64,000 nucleotides of DNA from Tunturiibacter gelidiferens (GTDB lineage Bacteria; Acidobacteriota; Terriglobia; Terriglobales; Acidobacteriaceae). The notes under the pieces are model-generated. The model ran no database searches and was not told where the DNA came from. It saw nothing but the letters and a program-made list of their open reading frames with translations. A program made the position numbers and the translations under genes. This document shows positions 8,453-16,479 of the stretch, one piece after another. Location: the NCBI RefSeq assembly GCF_014201335.1, contig NZ_JACHEB010000004.1:186001-250000 (forward strand), in the 5' to 3' direction. The number at the start of each line of letters is the position of its first letter. Positions within the stretch are counted from its first letter, which is position 1.

Positions 8453-9220
8453 ATGACGAATTCAGCGAAAAAACTCGCAGCCTTACAGAATCTCTGGGAC
8501 GTCTATCGTTCAACATTTGCTAGTCGATCTGACATTGCGCGTCGTTTGGATATTGCAGACTTTTTCGCTAAATGGGCCGAACAGAAAAGGCTGGCGTTTA
8601 AGAGAGATGGCGCCATGGGCAGTTTTGACGATCTTTGCAGATATGGCTGCAAAAAACTCCCACTTGCCATCGTCGTCGGGATGAAAGAACCGGTGCGATC
8701 ATTTGGTGAGAAATGGCAAAAGATTATGGGCCCAACAAGACAACGCGAGCAAAAGATAAAGGCTCTGGAAAAAGCTGCAGATGCATTAGAAGAGGTGCTC
8801 AGCTCAGTCGTGGATGTGCTCACCCTGGATTTTGTCGGATCGATGAACCCTGAAAGCATTAAGGCAATTCGGAGAGCACTAATCACTCCCGATCAGAATA
8901 GTTTAAGGCCCGCTATATATAGCCATGTGCAGGATCCGGCAATTACGATCAGCGCATTAAGGACATATGCTTCAATCCTGAAATACACGACTGTTACCTC
9001 TCCTGACATGTTTGCAAGGTATTTGATCTCTGCTTATGTATGGAGGGCAACTGGTGATTTTCATGATGAAGAAGTGTCGAGTTTGATCGCTGCAGGTCGA
9101 GACGATGTCTACGATGCACAAGCACACAAGATGTGGCGCAAAAGAAACTACCAACGACTCAACGAGAGTCTTGGCTCTTTTGCGGATTTACTAGTTGATT
9201 TCGGTAAAGTGTCGGGCTAA
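8453..9220 (+). CDS. casposon protein of unknown function (255 aa)
   Basis: First gene of the rightward casposon operon. I do not recognise a family. The protein is soluble, rich in Lys and helical in appearance, with a likely coiled-coil stretch near residues 98-120 (REQKIKALEKAADALEEV), an N-terminal segment RLDIADFFAKWAEQKRLAFK, and C-terminal SLGSFADLLVDFG. No Cys/His cluster, Walker motif or membrane segment is present. It sits between the casposase and the HTH-HNH-PolB genes, so a role in casposon replication, end recognition or regulation is plausible but unproven. No clear Shine-Dalgarno precedes the ATG. Confidence 0.65.
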   Translation: MTNSAKKLAALQNLWDVYRSTFASRSDIARRLDIADFFAKWAEQKRLAFKRDGAMGSFDDLCRYGCKKLPLAIVVGMKEPVRSFGEKWQKIMGPTRQREQKIKALEKAADALEEVLSSVVDVLTLDFVGSMNPESIKAIRRALITPDQNSLRPAIYSHVQDPAITISALRTYASILKYTTVTSPDMFARYLISAYVWRATGDFHDEEVSSLIAAGRDDVYDAQAHKMWRKRNYQRLNESLGSFADLLVDFGKVSG

Positions 9221-9263
9221 GTAACGCTGATTGCACCAATCAGCATTTGGCGTTCTGTCACCT

Positions 9264-9872
9264 ATGCGGTGTTCGTCGTTCAATTGCGAAATGCATAGCC
9301 AGAAGAAGAGAGCATTCCAAAGCACAACCGGCGGCACGAAAGCCTCTCAAAAGCAAAGTAAGCGCCGGACGCCCACCCTGGTCACAGAAAATTCTAAGAA
9401 GGATATCCCCCGCACATCCGAGACCCGCAACCGGGCTCTTGCAGCTCTTGGGCAGATGCGAAGGGGACATGTTTCACTATCGGAGGCGTGCCGTCTGGAG
9501 CACATCAAGCCTTCAACAGTCCGACGTTATGTGGGCAGCGCGATTCGGCAGGACAAACTTGGTGGACGCTTTCGAGCTACTTCGGGCGACACGTTCCGGC
9601 GCGATTTGCAAATTCCGACTGTGGATGGACCGACCGTCATTCAGGTGTACGGCAGCAAAAACGCTCGGTTCATCTCGAACTATCTCAACGCCGTTTCTGA
9701 ATACCTAAGGACCGGCAAGCGCGAAAAACTCGACTCATTCAAAGGGAAGACCGTGAAGGTCAATGGAAAGAACGTCGAGTTGATCACTGATCCTGCCATG
9801 CTATTACCGCTTGCAGAGGCGGACGTACTCCACTTCGATCAGCTATATGCATCGGCAACGGGGCGCGGATGA
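9264..9872 (+). CDS. HTH-containing casposon protein
   Basis: About 202 residues from the ATG at 9264; a TTG at 9231 and an ATG at 9291 are alternative starts, and none has a clear ribosome site. The N-terminal 50 residues are basic and probably disordered. A helix-turn-helix follows: RNRALAALGQMRRG, then SLSEACRLEHIKPSTVRRYV, a recognisable helix-turn-helix spacing. The C-terminal half (FRRDLQIPTVDGPTVIQVYG to FDQLYAS) has no known match by eye. The TGA at 9870-9872 overlaps the ATG of the HNH gene (ATGA), so the two are co-translated. It is likely a DNA-binding protein of the element, either regulating transcription or marking the ends for replication. Confidence 0.65.
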   Translation: MRCSSFNCEMHSQKKRAFQSTTGGTKASQKQSKRRTPTLVTENSKKDIPRTSETRNRALAALGQMRRGHVSLSEACRLEHIKPSTVRRYVGSAIRQDKLGGRFRATSGDTFRRDLQIPTVDGPTVIQVYGSKNARFISNYLNAVSEYLRTGKREKLDSFKGKTVKVNGKNVELITDPAMLLPLAEADVLHFDQLYASATGRG

Positions 9873-10180
9873 ATGCTGGCGTCATAATTCGTCGGTCGCC
9901 TTCGAAGGTCAAAAAGCCACACTGTGTATTGTGCGGTGGCACCGATGACGTAGAAAACCATCATCTTGGAGGACGGAACCACGTTGCTTGGTTCACGACC
10001 CCACTTTGTCGAAAGGATCATCTGCGCGTTACGGCAGCGCTTCGGCAAGCCGGAATCGATATGAGCTATGCGCCGAACACGAGAGAGCGACTTGCTCGGG
10101 CACGAAAGGCTATTGCAGTTTTTTCGTGGATGTTAGAGGAACGCTTGGACGAGTTCGAACGGAAGGAAACTCAGGAATGA
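9869..10180 (+). CDS. HNH-type endonuclease of the casposon
   Basis: A 103-residue protein with C19-x2-C22, the ENHHLGG motif (H31, H32), H38, and C47-x3-H51: a zinc-bound beta-beta-alpha metal HNH core with a helical C-terminal tail. HNH nucleases are a recurrent casposon gene next to the polymerase, so the context supports a role in element mobility or replication. The gene overlaps its neighbours by ATGA at both ends (9869 and 10177), making an HTH-HNH-PolB translationally coupled unit. Confidence 0.8.
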   Translation: MNAGVIIRRSPSKVKKPHCVLCGGTDDVENHHLGGRNHVAWFTTPLCRKDHLRVTAALRQAGIDMSYAPNTRERLARARKAIAVFSWMLEERLDEFERKETQE

Positions 10181-13038
10181 CACAAGAAATCTATTTGCGC
10201 GCACATACGGTTGCTCAGACAGGCAAAAAGAAAACGGGCGGTAACGCGCTCTCATTGCCGATTTGGCCTGAACGAATACTCGTCTTCGATACGGAAACAA
10301 CGATCGATGCTCGACAGGAGTTGACCTTTGGGGTGTATTGGCTTTGCGAACTTAAGAGTGGAAAATATATCTGCTCCGAAGAAGGGTTGTTTCACGATGA
10401 TGATCTTGACGAACGGCAGCTGACGGCGCTGAAGAAATATGTTGAAACGCAATCGGCCCAGATTGAAGTGAAGTCATTTCCTCCACGGCTGGACTTAAAG
10501 CTATATCCACGTTGGGAATTCTTAGAAAAGATCTTTTGGAAAGCCATCAAAAATGAACGGATGATTGTTGGATTCAATCTACCGTTCGATCTGTCGCGCC
10601 TCGCTGTGGAGTGGGCGAAGGCAGATGACGGCGGATGGTCTCTCATTCTTTCGCAGCGCTGCTCTAAACAAACCGGATTGTGGGAAGCTAATCCGTATCG
10701 GCCACGGGTGCGAATTACCGCAAAAGATAGCAAATCCGCTTTTATTTCGCTAACGAAACCCCAGAAGCCTGACGAATGGCCACCGAGAAGTCGCTTCCTC
10801 GATGTTCACACTTTGGCATTCTCACTATTCGGCCAATCTTTTAGCTTGGATGCACTGTGCCGCAGCCTCAAAGTTACGGGCAAGCTTAATCACGAGCCAA
10901 CGGGAAGAGTCACGTCCGAAGAAATCGACTACTGCCGTGGCGACGTTCGGGCGACTGTTACGGGGCTGAACGCACTGAAACAAGAATTTGATCGCTATGA
11001 ATTAGACCTTCGACCGGACCAAGCCTATTCCCCGGCATCACTGGCTAAGGCCCATCTGCGGAAGATGGGAGTTATTCCGCCTAAGGAAAAGTTCGCGCTT
11101 TCGGAACATATAAATGGAATAGCAATGCAAGCATATTACGGTGGCAGGGCAGAATGCCGTATCCGGAAAACGACTGTCCCGGTAGCCCACACGGATTTCA
11201 AGAGTCAATATCCAACGGTAAATACGCTGCTTGGGAATTGGAAAGTTCTGACGGCGGATTCTGTTTCTTTTGAACCCGCATCCCTGCAGGTACGCAAACT
11301 GCTGAAGACCGTCACACTAAGCAAGACTTTCGATCCTGCGTTCTGGAAAGAACTAAGTTTCTTCGCTCTTGTAGAACCCGATGAAGACGTTCTCCCGATT
11401 CGAACCGTTTACAACGGTCAGACCCAGAACATAGGAATCAACAAACTCAGCTCGGATACCCCGATTTGGTTTGCTGGACCTGACCTTGTTGCTTCAGCCT
11501 TACTGACAGGAAAGTCTCCGCGCATCATAAAAGCTATTCGCATGGTGCCGCACGGTACGCAAAAGGGACTTAATAGGATTTCCCTCTACGGCACAATAGA
11601 CATCGATCCGCACAAAGACGACTTTTTTCGCTATGTAATCGAACAACGCGAGCGAAATAGCAGTTCAAATCGCGGTCTCGCGGGTTTTCTCAAGGTGCTC
11701 GCAAATTCCGGAAGCTATGGACTGTTTGTCGAAGTCACGCCTGATACGATACAGAAGCCAACCGCAGTGAAAGTGTTCTCCGGGGACACGCTTTTTGAGC
11801 AGCAAGGATTATCCGTCGAGAACCACGGAGCTTGGTATTTCCCTCCGCTCGCTTCACTCATCACCGCTGGAGGACGACTTTTGCTTGCGATGCTCGAAAA
11901 ATCAGTGTCAGAGCTAAACGGAACTTATTTGTTCTGCGACACCGATTCAATGTGTATTGTGGCGACCGAATCTGGAGGTTCCATCGACTGCGATGGAGCT
12001 GAAGGATCAGATCAGATCCATACACTCTCCTGGAAAGAAGTAGAGTCGATTTGTAATAGATTCAGGCTGCTCAGCCCCTACGATCGCAATATAGTTTCCG
12101 ATTTATTGAAGATCGAAAATGTAAATTTCAATTCTGACAAACAGCAAAGACGATTATTGGGATATGCAATTTCCGCTAAACGATACGCGCTTTTCGAACG
12201 CGTCGGTGAGGAATTAAATATCATCGATCCCAAAGCTCATGGCCTGGGATATTTATATCCGCCTGCAGACTCGGGAGCAGATAATCGCGATTGGACGTTT
12301 GCAGCTTGGGAATGGCTACTACGTAATCAATTAGGCCTAACGAACATCGATCCGGAATGGCTGGACCTTCCCGCGATGATGCGGGTTAGAGTAAGCACCC
12401 CTAACGTGCTGAAATGCGTCGACAAAATGTTGAGGCCGTTTAATTTTGTCTTGTGCCCTTTGATTGACACGCTTGTCGGTTATCCGGCAGGTATCGATCG
12501 AGACCGATTTGCATTGCTAACGTCATTCACAAAGAATCGTGATGCTTGGATGAAAGCCGACTGTATCAATATTCACGATGGAAGCCATCATTCACTTTCA
12601 TTCACACAAACACCTCGATTTGACAAGGTGATCCCGCAAACTTTCAGCTACATATTGAGGCTCTATCCGTTTCATCCCGAATCTAAATCACTTGCACCCG
12701 ACGGGTCGCCGTGCACTGCAGATACACGAGGGGTTTTACAACGGATTCATGTCACTGCCATGCGCACGCGCTTCATTGGTAAGGAGACAGATCGAAAGTG
12801 GGAACATGGCGAAGACTTCTCACTGCTCGCGTTCAAACCAACTGAATTTGATGACTTGGGCAAGATTGTAAAAGCATCCCCAACGTTAATCGAACAGCTC
12901 GCACCTTTGCCAATAAAGGCGGTAGCTCGAAAAGCGAACGTGGACCGCAACACAATCAGGAAGATCATGCGAGGATTGCCTGTTCGACCTGGCACTCTTC
13001 AGCGAATTGCTGCAATCTTCACGCGATTGTCGGTGTGA
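10177..13038 (+). CDS. polB: casposon family B DNA polymerase with 3'-5' exonuclease and C-terminal HTH
   Basis: The ATG at 10177 overlaps the HNH stop (ATGA) and gives 953 residues; the longer frame back to 9988 is the HNH gene read out of phase. Exonuclease motifs: Exo I FDTE (D38, E40), Exo II GFNLPFD (N134, D138), Exo III YCRGD (D256). Polymerase motifs: A DFKSQYP (D340), B KVLANSGSYG (K506, Y514), C CDTDS (D588, D590). All catalytic residues are present, so it should be active. About 360 residues follow motif C, ending in a helix-turn-helix (about 900-940, AVARKANVDRNTIRKIMRG) much like that at the end of the casposase. It would copy the element. I cannot tell by eye whether it is protein-primed. 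Confidence 0.92.
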   Translation: MTQEIYLRAHTVAQTGKKKTGGNALSLPIWPERILVFDTETTIDARQELTFGVYWLCELKSGKYICSEEGLFHDDDLDERQLTALKKYVETQSAQIEVKSFPPRLDLKLYPRWEFLEKIFWKAIKNERMIVGFNLPFDLSRLAVEWAKADDGGWSLILSQRCSKQTGLWEANPYRPRVRITAKDSKSAFISLTKPQKPDEWPPRSRFLDVHTLAFSLFGQSFSLDALCRSLKVTGKLNHEPTGRVTSEEIDYCRGDVRATVTGLNALKQEFDRYELDLRPDQAYSPASLAKAHLRKMGVIPPKEKFALSEHINGIAMQAYYGGRAECRIRKTTVPVAHTDFKSQYPTVNTLLGNWKVLTADSVSFEPASLQVRKLLKTVTLSKTFDPAFWKELSFFALVEPDEDVLPIRTVYNGQTQNIGINKLSSDTPIWFAGPDLVASALLTGKSPRIIKAIRMVPHGTQKGLNRISLYGTIDIDPHKDDFFRYVIEQRERNSSSNRGLAGFLKVLANSGSYGLFVEVTPDTIQKPTAVKVFSGDTLFEQQGLSVENHGAWYFPPLASLITAGGRLLLAMLEKSVSELNGTYLFCDTDSMCIVATESGGSIDCDGAEGSDQIHTLSWKEVESICNRFRLLSPYDRNIVSDLLKIENVNFNSDKQQRRLLGYAISAKRYALFERVGEELNIIDPKAHGLGYLYPPADSGADNRDWTFAAWEWLLRNQLGLTNIDPEWLDLPAMMRVRVSTPNVLKCVDKMLRPFNFVLCPLIDTLVGYPAGIDRDRFALLTSFTKNRDAWMKADCINIHDGSHHSLSFTQTPRFDKVIPQTFSYILRLYPFHPESKSLAPDGSPCTADTRGVLQRIHVTAMRTRFIGKETDRKWEHGEDFSLLAFKPTEFDDLGKIVKASPTLIEQLAPLPIKAVARKANVDRNTIRKIMRGLPVRPGTLQRIAAIFTRLSV

Positions 13039-13199
13039 TTTTTTTTTGAACTCGTTCTTGAAGAACTGTGTCGATTCCTAAGTTGCACACACTCGATCCC
13101 GAAGTATTGTCCTTGATCATCCTGATGCAATGATCTGAAAGTGGCTAAAGATTTCCGTATGTGGGTTACAATTCGCTAGACCCCAACAGGATCAATCAC

Positions 13200-16100
13200 A
13201 TGGATCTGATTAAACAGCTCTGGGAGTTACTTTCAAACCCTTCATTTTTCAAAACGCTGTTTGGAGGCACGCCTCCGCACTGGTATCTAGTCGGCCTCCA
13301 GCCGACTTTGATTGTGCTCATACTCGTTGCCATAATTGGCTTCATCTGGAAAAACCTAAGCGAGCCAATCGCAGCGCTGTTTAAGGCGCTCGACCAGATT
13401 AAGGCTACGCCCGCGGAACGCGAGCGGATCGCCGCCCGAACCCGCTTTGTTGACCACATACTGTCAAGCAGCAGGAAGGTGAATGAACAGGAATTATGGG
13501 ATCCCAGGCGCTTCACCGAATTGGAAGCGGAATACTACTCCGGAAATATTCCCGGAGCTAGTGTCTGGATGCGAGCCCGGTCCTCGTTTGCATTTGGACC
13601 GAGAAGAGTCAAGGCGATTGCTCATAGCTTAGGGAACTCGAATGACCGTATTGCACTAGTCGAGGGCGATCCAGGATCGGGTAAGAGCGTGTTGCTGCGT
13701 GAGGTAGCGAATCGGGTTTGTTCTCGTACGGCTAAATCCTGGAAGCGCGACTCGCCTGTTGCTGTCTACTTTAACTTGAAAATGTTGGACCGAAACTCCG
13801 ATCAACAGATTGATGCTGGGCTCATTCGTCAATTCATAATTGATCAGACAAAACGATCTGCAAATTCAGACCTCGCTAGCTTTCTCGAAAAGTACTTCGA
13901 CGAAGGTCTTCAGAACGGGTGGTGGCTCTTTTTGCTGGACTCTTTCGACGAGATACCTGAGGTGCTCAGCGCGGACGATCTTAGCGATACAATCGATCAA
14001 TATTCTCAAGCAATCGTCGACTTTGCCACAGACTTTAATAGCTGCCGGACGCTTCTTGCTACACGGCATTTCAGACGCCCAAAGAATAGCTCTCTTCCCA
14101 AATTCCGTATTCTCCCCCTCTCAGATAAGCAGCGAAACGACCTGATCCAACGTGCAGCACTCACAGAGTCAGCAGCAGAACGACTGTACAAAGGCATAGC
14201 TGCTCCTGGACCCAGCCTCCGGTACATTTGTGAAAACCCAATGTATCTTGGCCTTCTGATTGAATTCGTTAGGCAAGGTTCAAACGTTCCTAGCAGTCCT
14301 CATGAGTTGTTTGCGAGTTTTGTGCGATCCAAATTCGACGAAAAGAAAGACGTTCTACGTCAGGTTGGGATAGATTCTCTCTCTCTAGGAAAATTTGCCG
14401 AAACTGCAGCTTTTTTCATCGTTGAGGATTCCAGCCTGAGCCTAAATCCCACTCGTGAAGCTCTCTTGGCCAGGATAGGAATTTCCTACCCAACGTGGCA
14501 GTCGGCTGGGAACATGCTCGATCTGTTAGAAACGTTACGGATCTCTCGCGGGGAAGGGGATGTCGTTGACAAAGGGAACCGATTCACATTTTCGCACCGT
14601 CGATTTCAGGAGTATTTCGCCACTTGTTATGTAGTTCGAGTGCATGAATCGGTGAGTAATAATCAGCTTTTACTTGATGCCCGTTGGCGGGAGACCGCGA
14701 GCGTACTTCTCGGTTCCGAGAATGAAGACCGCGTTCTTCCTTTGCTCTCACTGTCTCAGATGTTTCTCGATGATTTTCTCGTCGCCATCCAAAAGAATGG
14801 ACAGCTGGAGAAGCTCACTAAGGAAGGTACAAACGAAGAAGAGGCCATCATCCCTGCCTTTTTTGAGTGGCCTCCTGCCTCCTTGCATCTCCTATCTATT
14901 CTCCAGGATGGATTTGCTGATGACTCAGGTCGGCTCCCATCAGAAATCCGGACTAAAGTTTCTTCAATCGTTCGTTCGGGATTCTGGCGTGGGCGTCTGG
15001 AAGACCGCCGCGTAGCGCTGGAAGTTGCGGGCACTCTTCCCGATGAAGAGCTAATTCCTCTTCTACGCGCTGCCATTTCTTTCGGAAGCAGGGTTTTGGA
15101 CGACATCGCCTTTCGGCAGTTGCGTAGCCTACGCTCAATTCCTAATGACGTTTCTCTGTGGATTCGCATTACTCTTCTGCGTCGAGCAGGACTCGGACAG
15201 ATGGTCCGAGACCGCCGAATGATCTTCGCATTTCTAAGTCGCGTTCCCGATGATGGGCGACTTTTGAACGCAGCCACTTTGCTCTCAAGGATCTGTCTCA
15301 TCGACTCAATAGGGTATGCGATATTAGCTATGGCTGCCATGGCGGATCTCAGCTTAAGGGTCCCCGTGCGACTAGGGTTGGCTACAGCCGCGCTTCTTTC
15401 ACATTTATCACTGCGCCTCGGCTGGCTGCTAATCGGACGGTTCGTGGGAAACACCGTTACTATTCCGCGGAAAAGGGCCGGGTGGCGAAGGTGGATAATA
15501 CCTACGATTACTTCAAACGAGAGTCAGAGACTAACAATCTGTTATACATTTGCAGTCGGAACTCCGCTCCTGTTGAGATCTTACATAATCAGCATGCCTG
15601 CAGTTTTTTTCGATTTCCCATCCGACAACAATCTCGGTTACTATGCGCTCGGGGTGGCGATCATTATTTCTCTATGGGCTCCAATGGCTACCGTAGCAGT
15701 GCTGGTTGATCGTTTTACCGCGCTCAGGTGGTGGCCGTGGTTAACCTTCTATCCTCTCCTTCAGTTAGTTTCAAGACCTGCCGCCTCACTTCGTGCTGTG
15801 AGCCAGCATATTGCTAGGTACGCTTTTTTTTATGGCTTTTTGGCGATTGAGTCACTCGCCGTGTGGTTGTTCGCTAGTTTTGGGAGGGGCCACCAAGCAT
15901 ATACAGTGCCGATAGATCCTATATTTGTGGCTGGCGTTCTGTTTTATGGCGGAGGTATTGGGTGGGCCGCCTTTAGATGGTGCAGAGATTGGAACCGGCT
16001 TCGAAGGTTTGAAAGTGTCCCTCAGGAACTAGCGCCAGCGGACTTTCTAAGGACGCTGGAGTTGTATAGCCTTAATTCTTTTCGAGCCCGCTTAATTCGC

Positions 16101-16370
16101 TTTGTAAGCGGCAACGCGCTATTGCCGAATACTGACAGATCACTCGATATTGTGCGGAACTTGGCTCTCGCCCTTGAGCGTGATCTTTCCCGGACCAATG
16201 AAGAGGTGGCTGCTACGGGTTGCGTAGAGGTTGATGAGTGGAGGTCCAACTATGTTGCGCGCCGGAAACGAACTAGACGATTCGGCTTGTCGTTTTGGGG
16301 AAAAAAAGTTCTTGATGAGTTAGTTACCCTGGAGCAGCGACTGATGGAATTGCGCCGGGCGAAGACGTAA
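13200..16370 (+). CDS. membrane-anchored NACHT/STAND NTPase
   Basis: The start chosen is the ATG at 13200, with AGGA 8 nt upstream; a GTG at 13161 is in frame. The protein has 1056 residues: an N-terminal membrane segment (about 27-50, LIVLILVAIIGFIW), a NACHT domain with Walker A GDPGSGKSVLL near 157 and Walker B FLLDSFDEI near 246, and FSHRRFQEYFATCY near 463. Next comes a helical region rich in Leu and Arg that resembles degenerate HEAT-like repeats, then several membrane segments between about residues 700 and 910. It is the right cargo gene of the casposon, mirrored by the NACHT protein at the left end. Membrane-attacking NACHT proteins are known in phage defence, so a role in abortive infection is inferred. 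Frame is intact. Confidence 0.82.
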   Translation: MDLIKQLWELLSNPSFFKTLFGGTPPHWYLVGLQPTLIVLILVAIIGFIWKNLSEPIAALFKALDQIKATPAERERIAARTRFVDHILSSSRKVNEQELWDPRRFTELEAEYYSGNIPGASVWMRARSSFAFGPRRVKAIAHSLGNSNDRIALVEGDPGSGKSVLLREVANRVCSRTAKSWKRDSPVAVYFNLKMLDRNSDQQIDAGLIRQFIIDQTKRSANSDLASFLEKYFDEGLQNGWWLFLLDSFDEIPEVLSADDLSDTIDQYSQAIVDFATDFNSCRTLLATRHFRRPKNSSLPKFRILPLSDKQRNDLIQRAALTESAAERLYKGIAAPGPSLRYICENPMYLGLLIEFVRQGSNVPSSPHELFASFVRSKFDEKKDVLRQVGIDSLSLGKFAETAAFFIVEDSSLSLNPTREALLARIGISYPTWQSAGNMLDLLETLRISRGEGDVVDKGNRFTFSHRRFQEYFATCYVVRVHESVSNNQLLLDARWRETASVLLGSENEDRVLPLLSLSQMFLDDFLVAIQKNGQLEKLTKEGTNEEEAIIPAFFEWPPASLHLLSILQDGFADDSGRLPSEIRTKVSSIVRSGFWRGRLEDRRVALEVAGTLPDEELIPLLRAAISFGSRVLDDIAFRQLRSLRSIPNDVSLWIRITLLRRAGLGQMVRDRRMIFAFLSRVPDDGRLLNAATLLSRICLIDSIGYAILAMAAMADLSLRVPVRLGLATAALLSHLSLRLGWLLIGRFVGNTVTIPRKRAGWRRWIIPTITSNESQRLTICYTFAVGTPLLLRSYIISMPAVFFDFPSDNNLGYYALGVAIIISLWAPMATVAVLVDRFTALRWWPWLTFYPLLQLVSRPAASLRAVSQHIARYAFFYGFLAIESLAVWLFASFGRGHQAYTVPIDPIFVAGVLFYGGGIGWAAFRWCRDWNRLRRFESVPQELAPADFLRTLELYSLNSFRARLIRFVSGNALLPNTDRSLDIVRNLALALERDLSRTNEEVAATGCVEVDEWRSNYVARRKRTRRFGLSFWGKKVLDELVTLEQRLMELRRAKT

Positions 16371-16479
16371 CTCCATTGGCTCGCTGGACGAAACTTTACA
16401 ACACAGAGTCCACCCTCATACTTCAAGGGGATGCTTGCCACAAATCGATGGAAGAGTCGCCCTTAAATCACAAAAAAAA

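Noticed and set aside
9988..10176. N-terminal 63-residue extension of PolB
   Set aside because: This stretch is the HNH gene read in another frame; the ATG at 10177 overlaps the HNH stop and starts just before Exo I.
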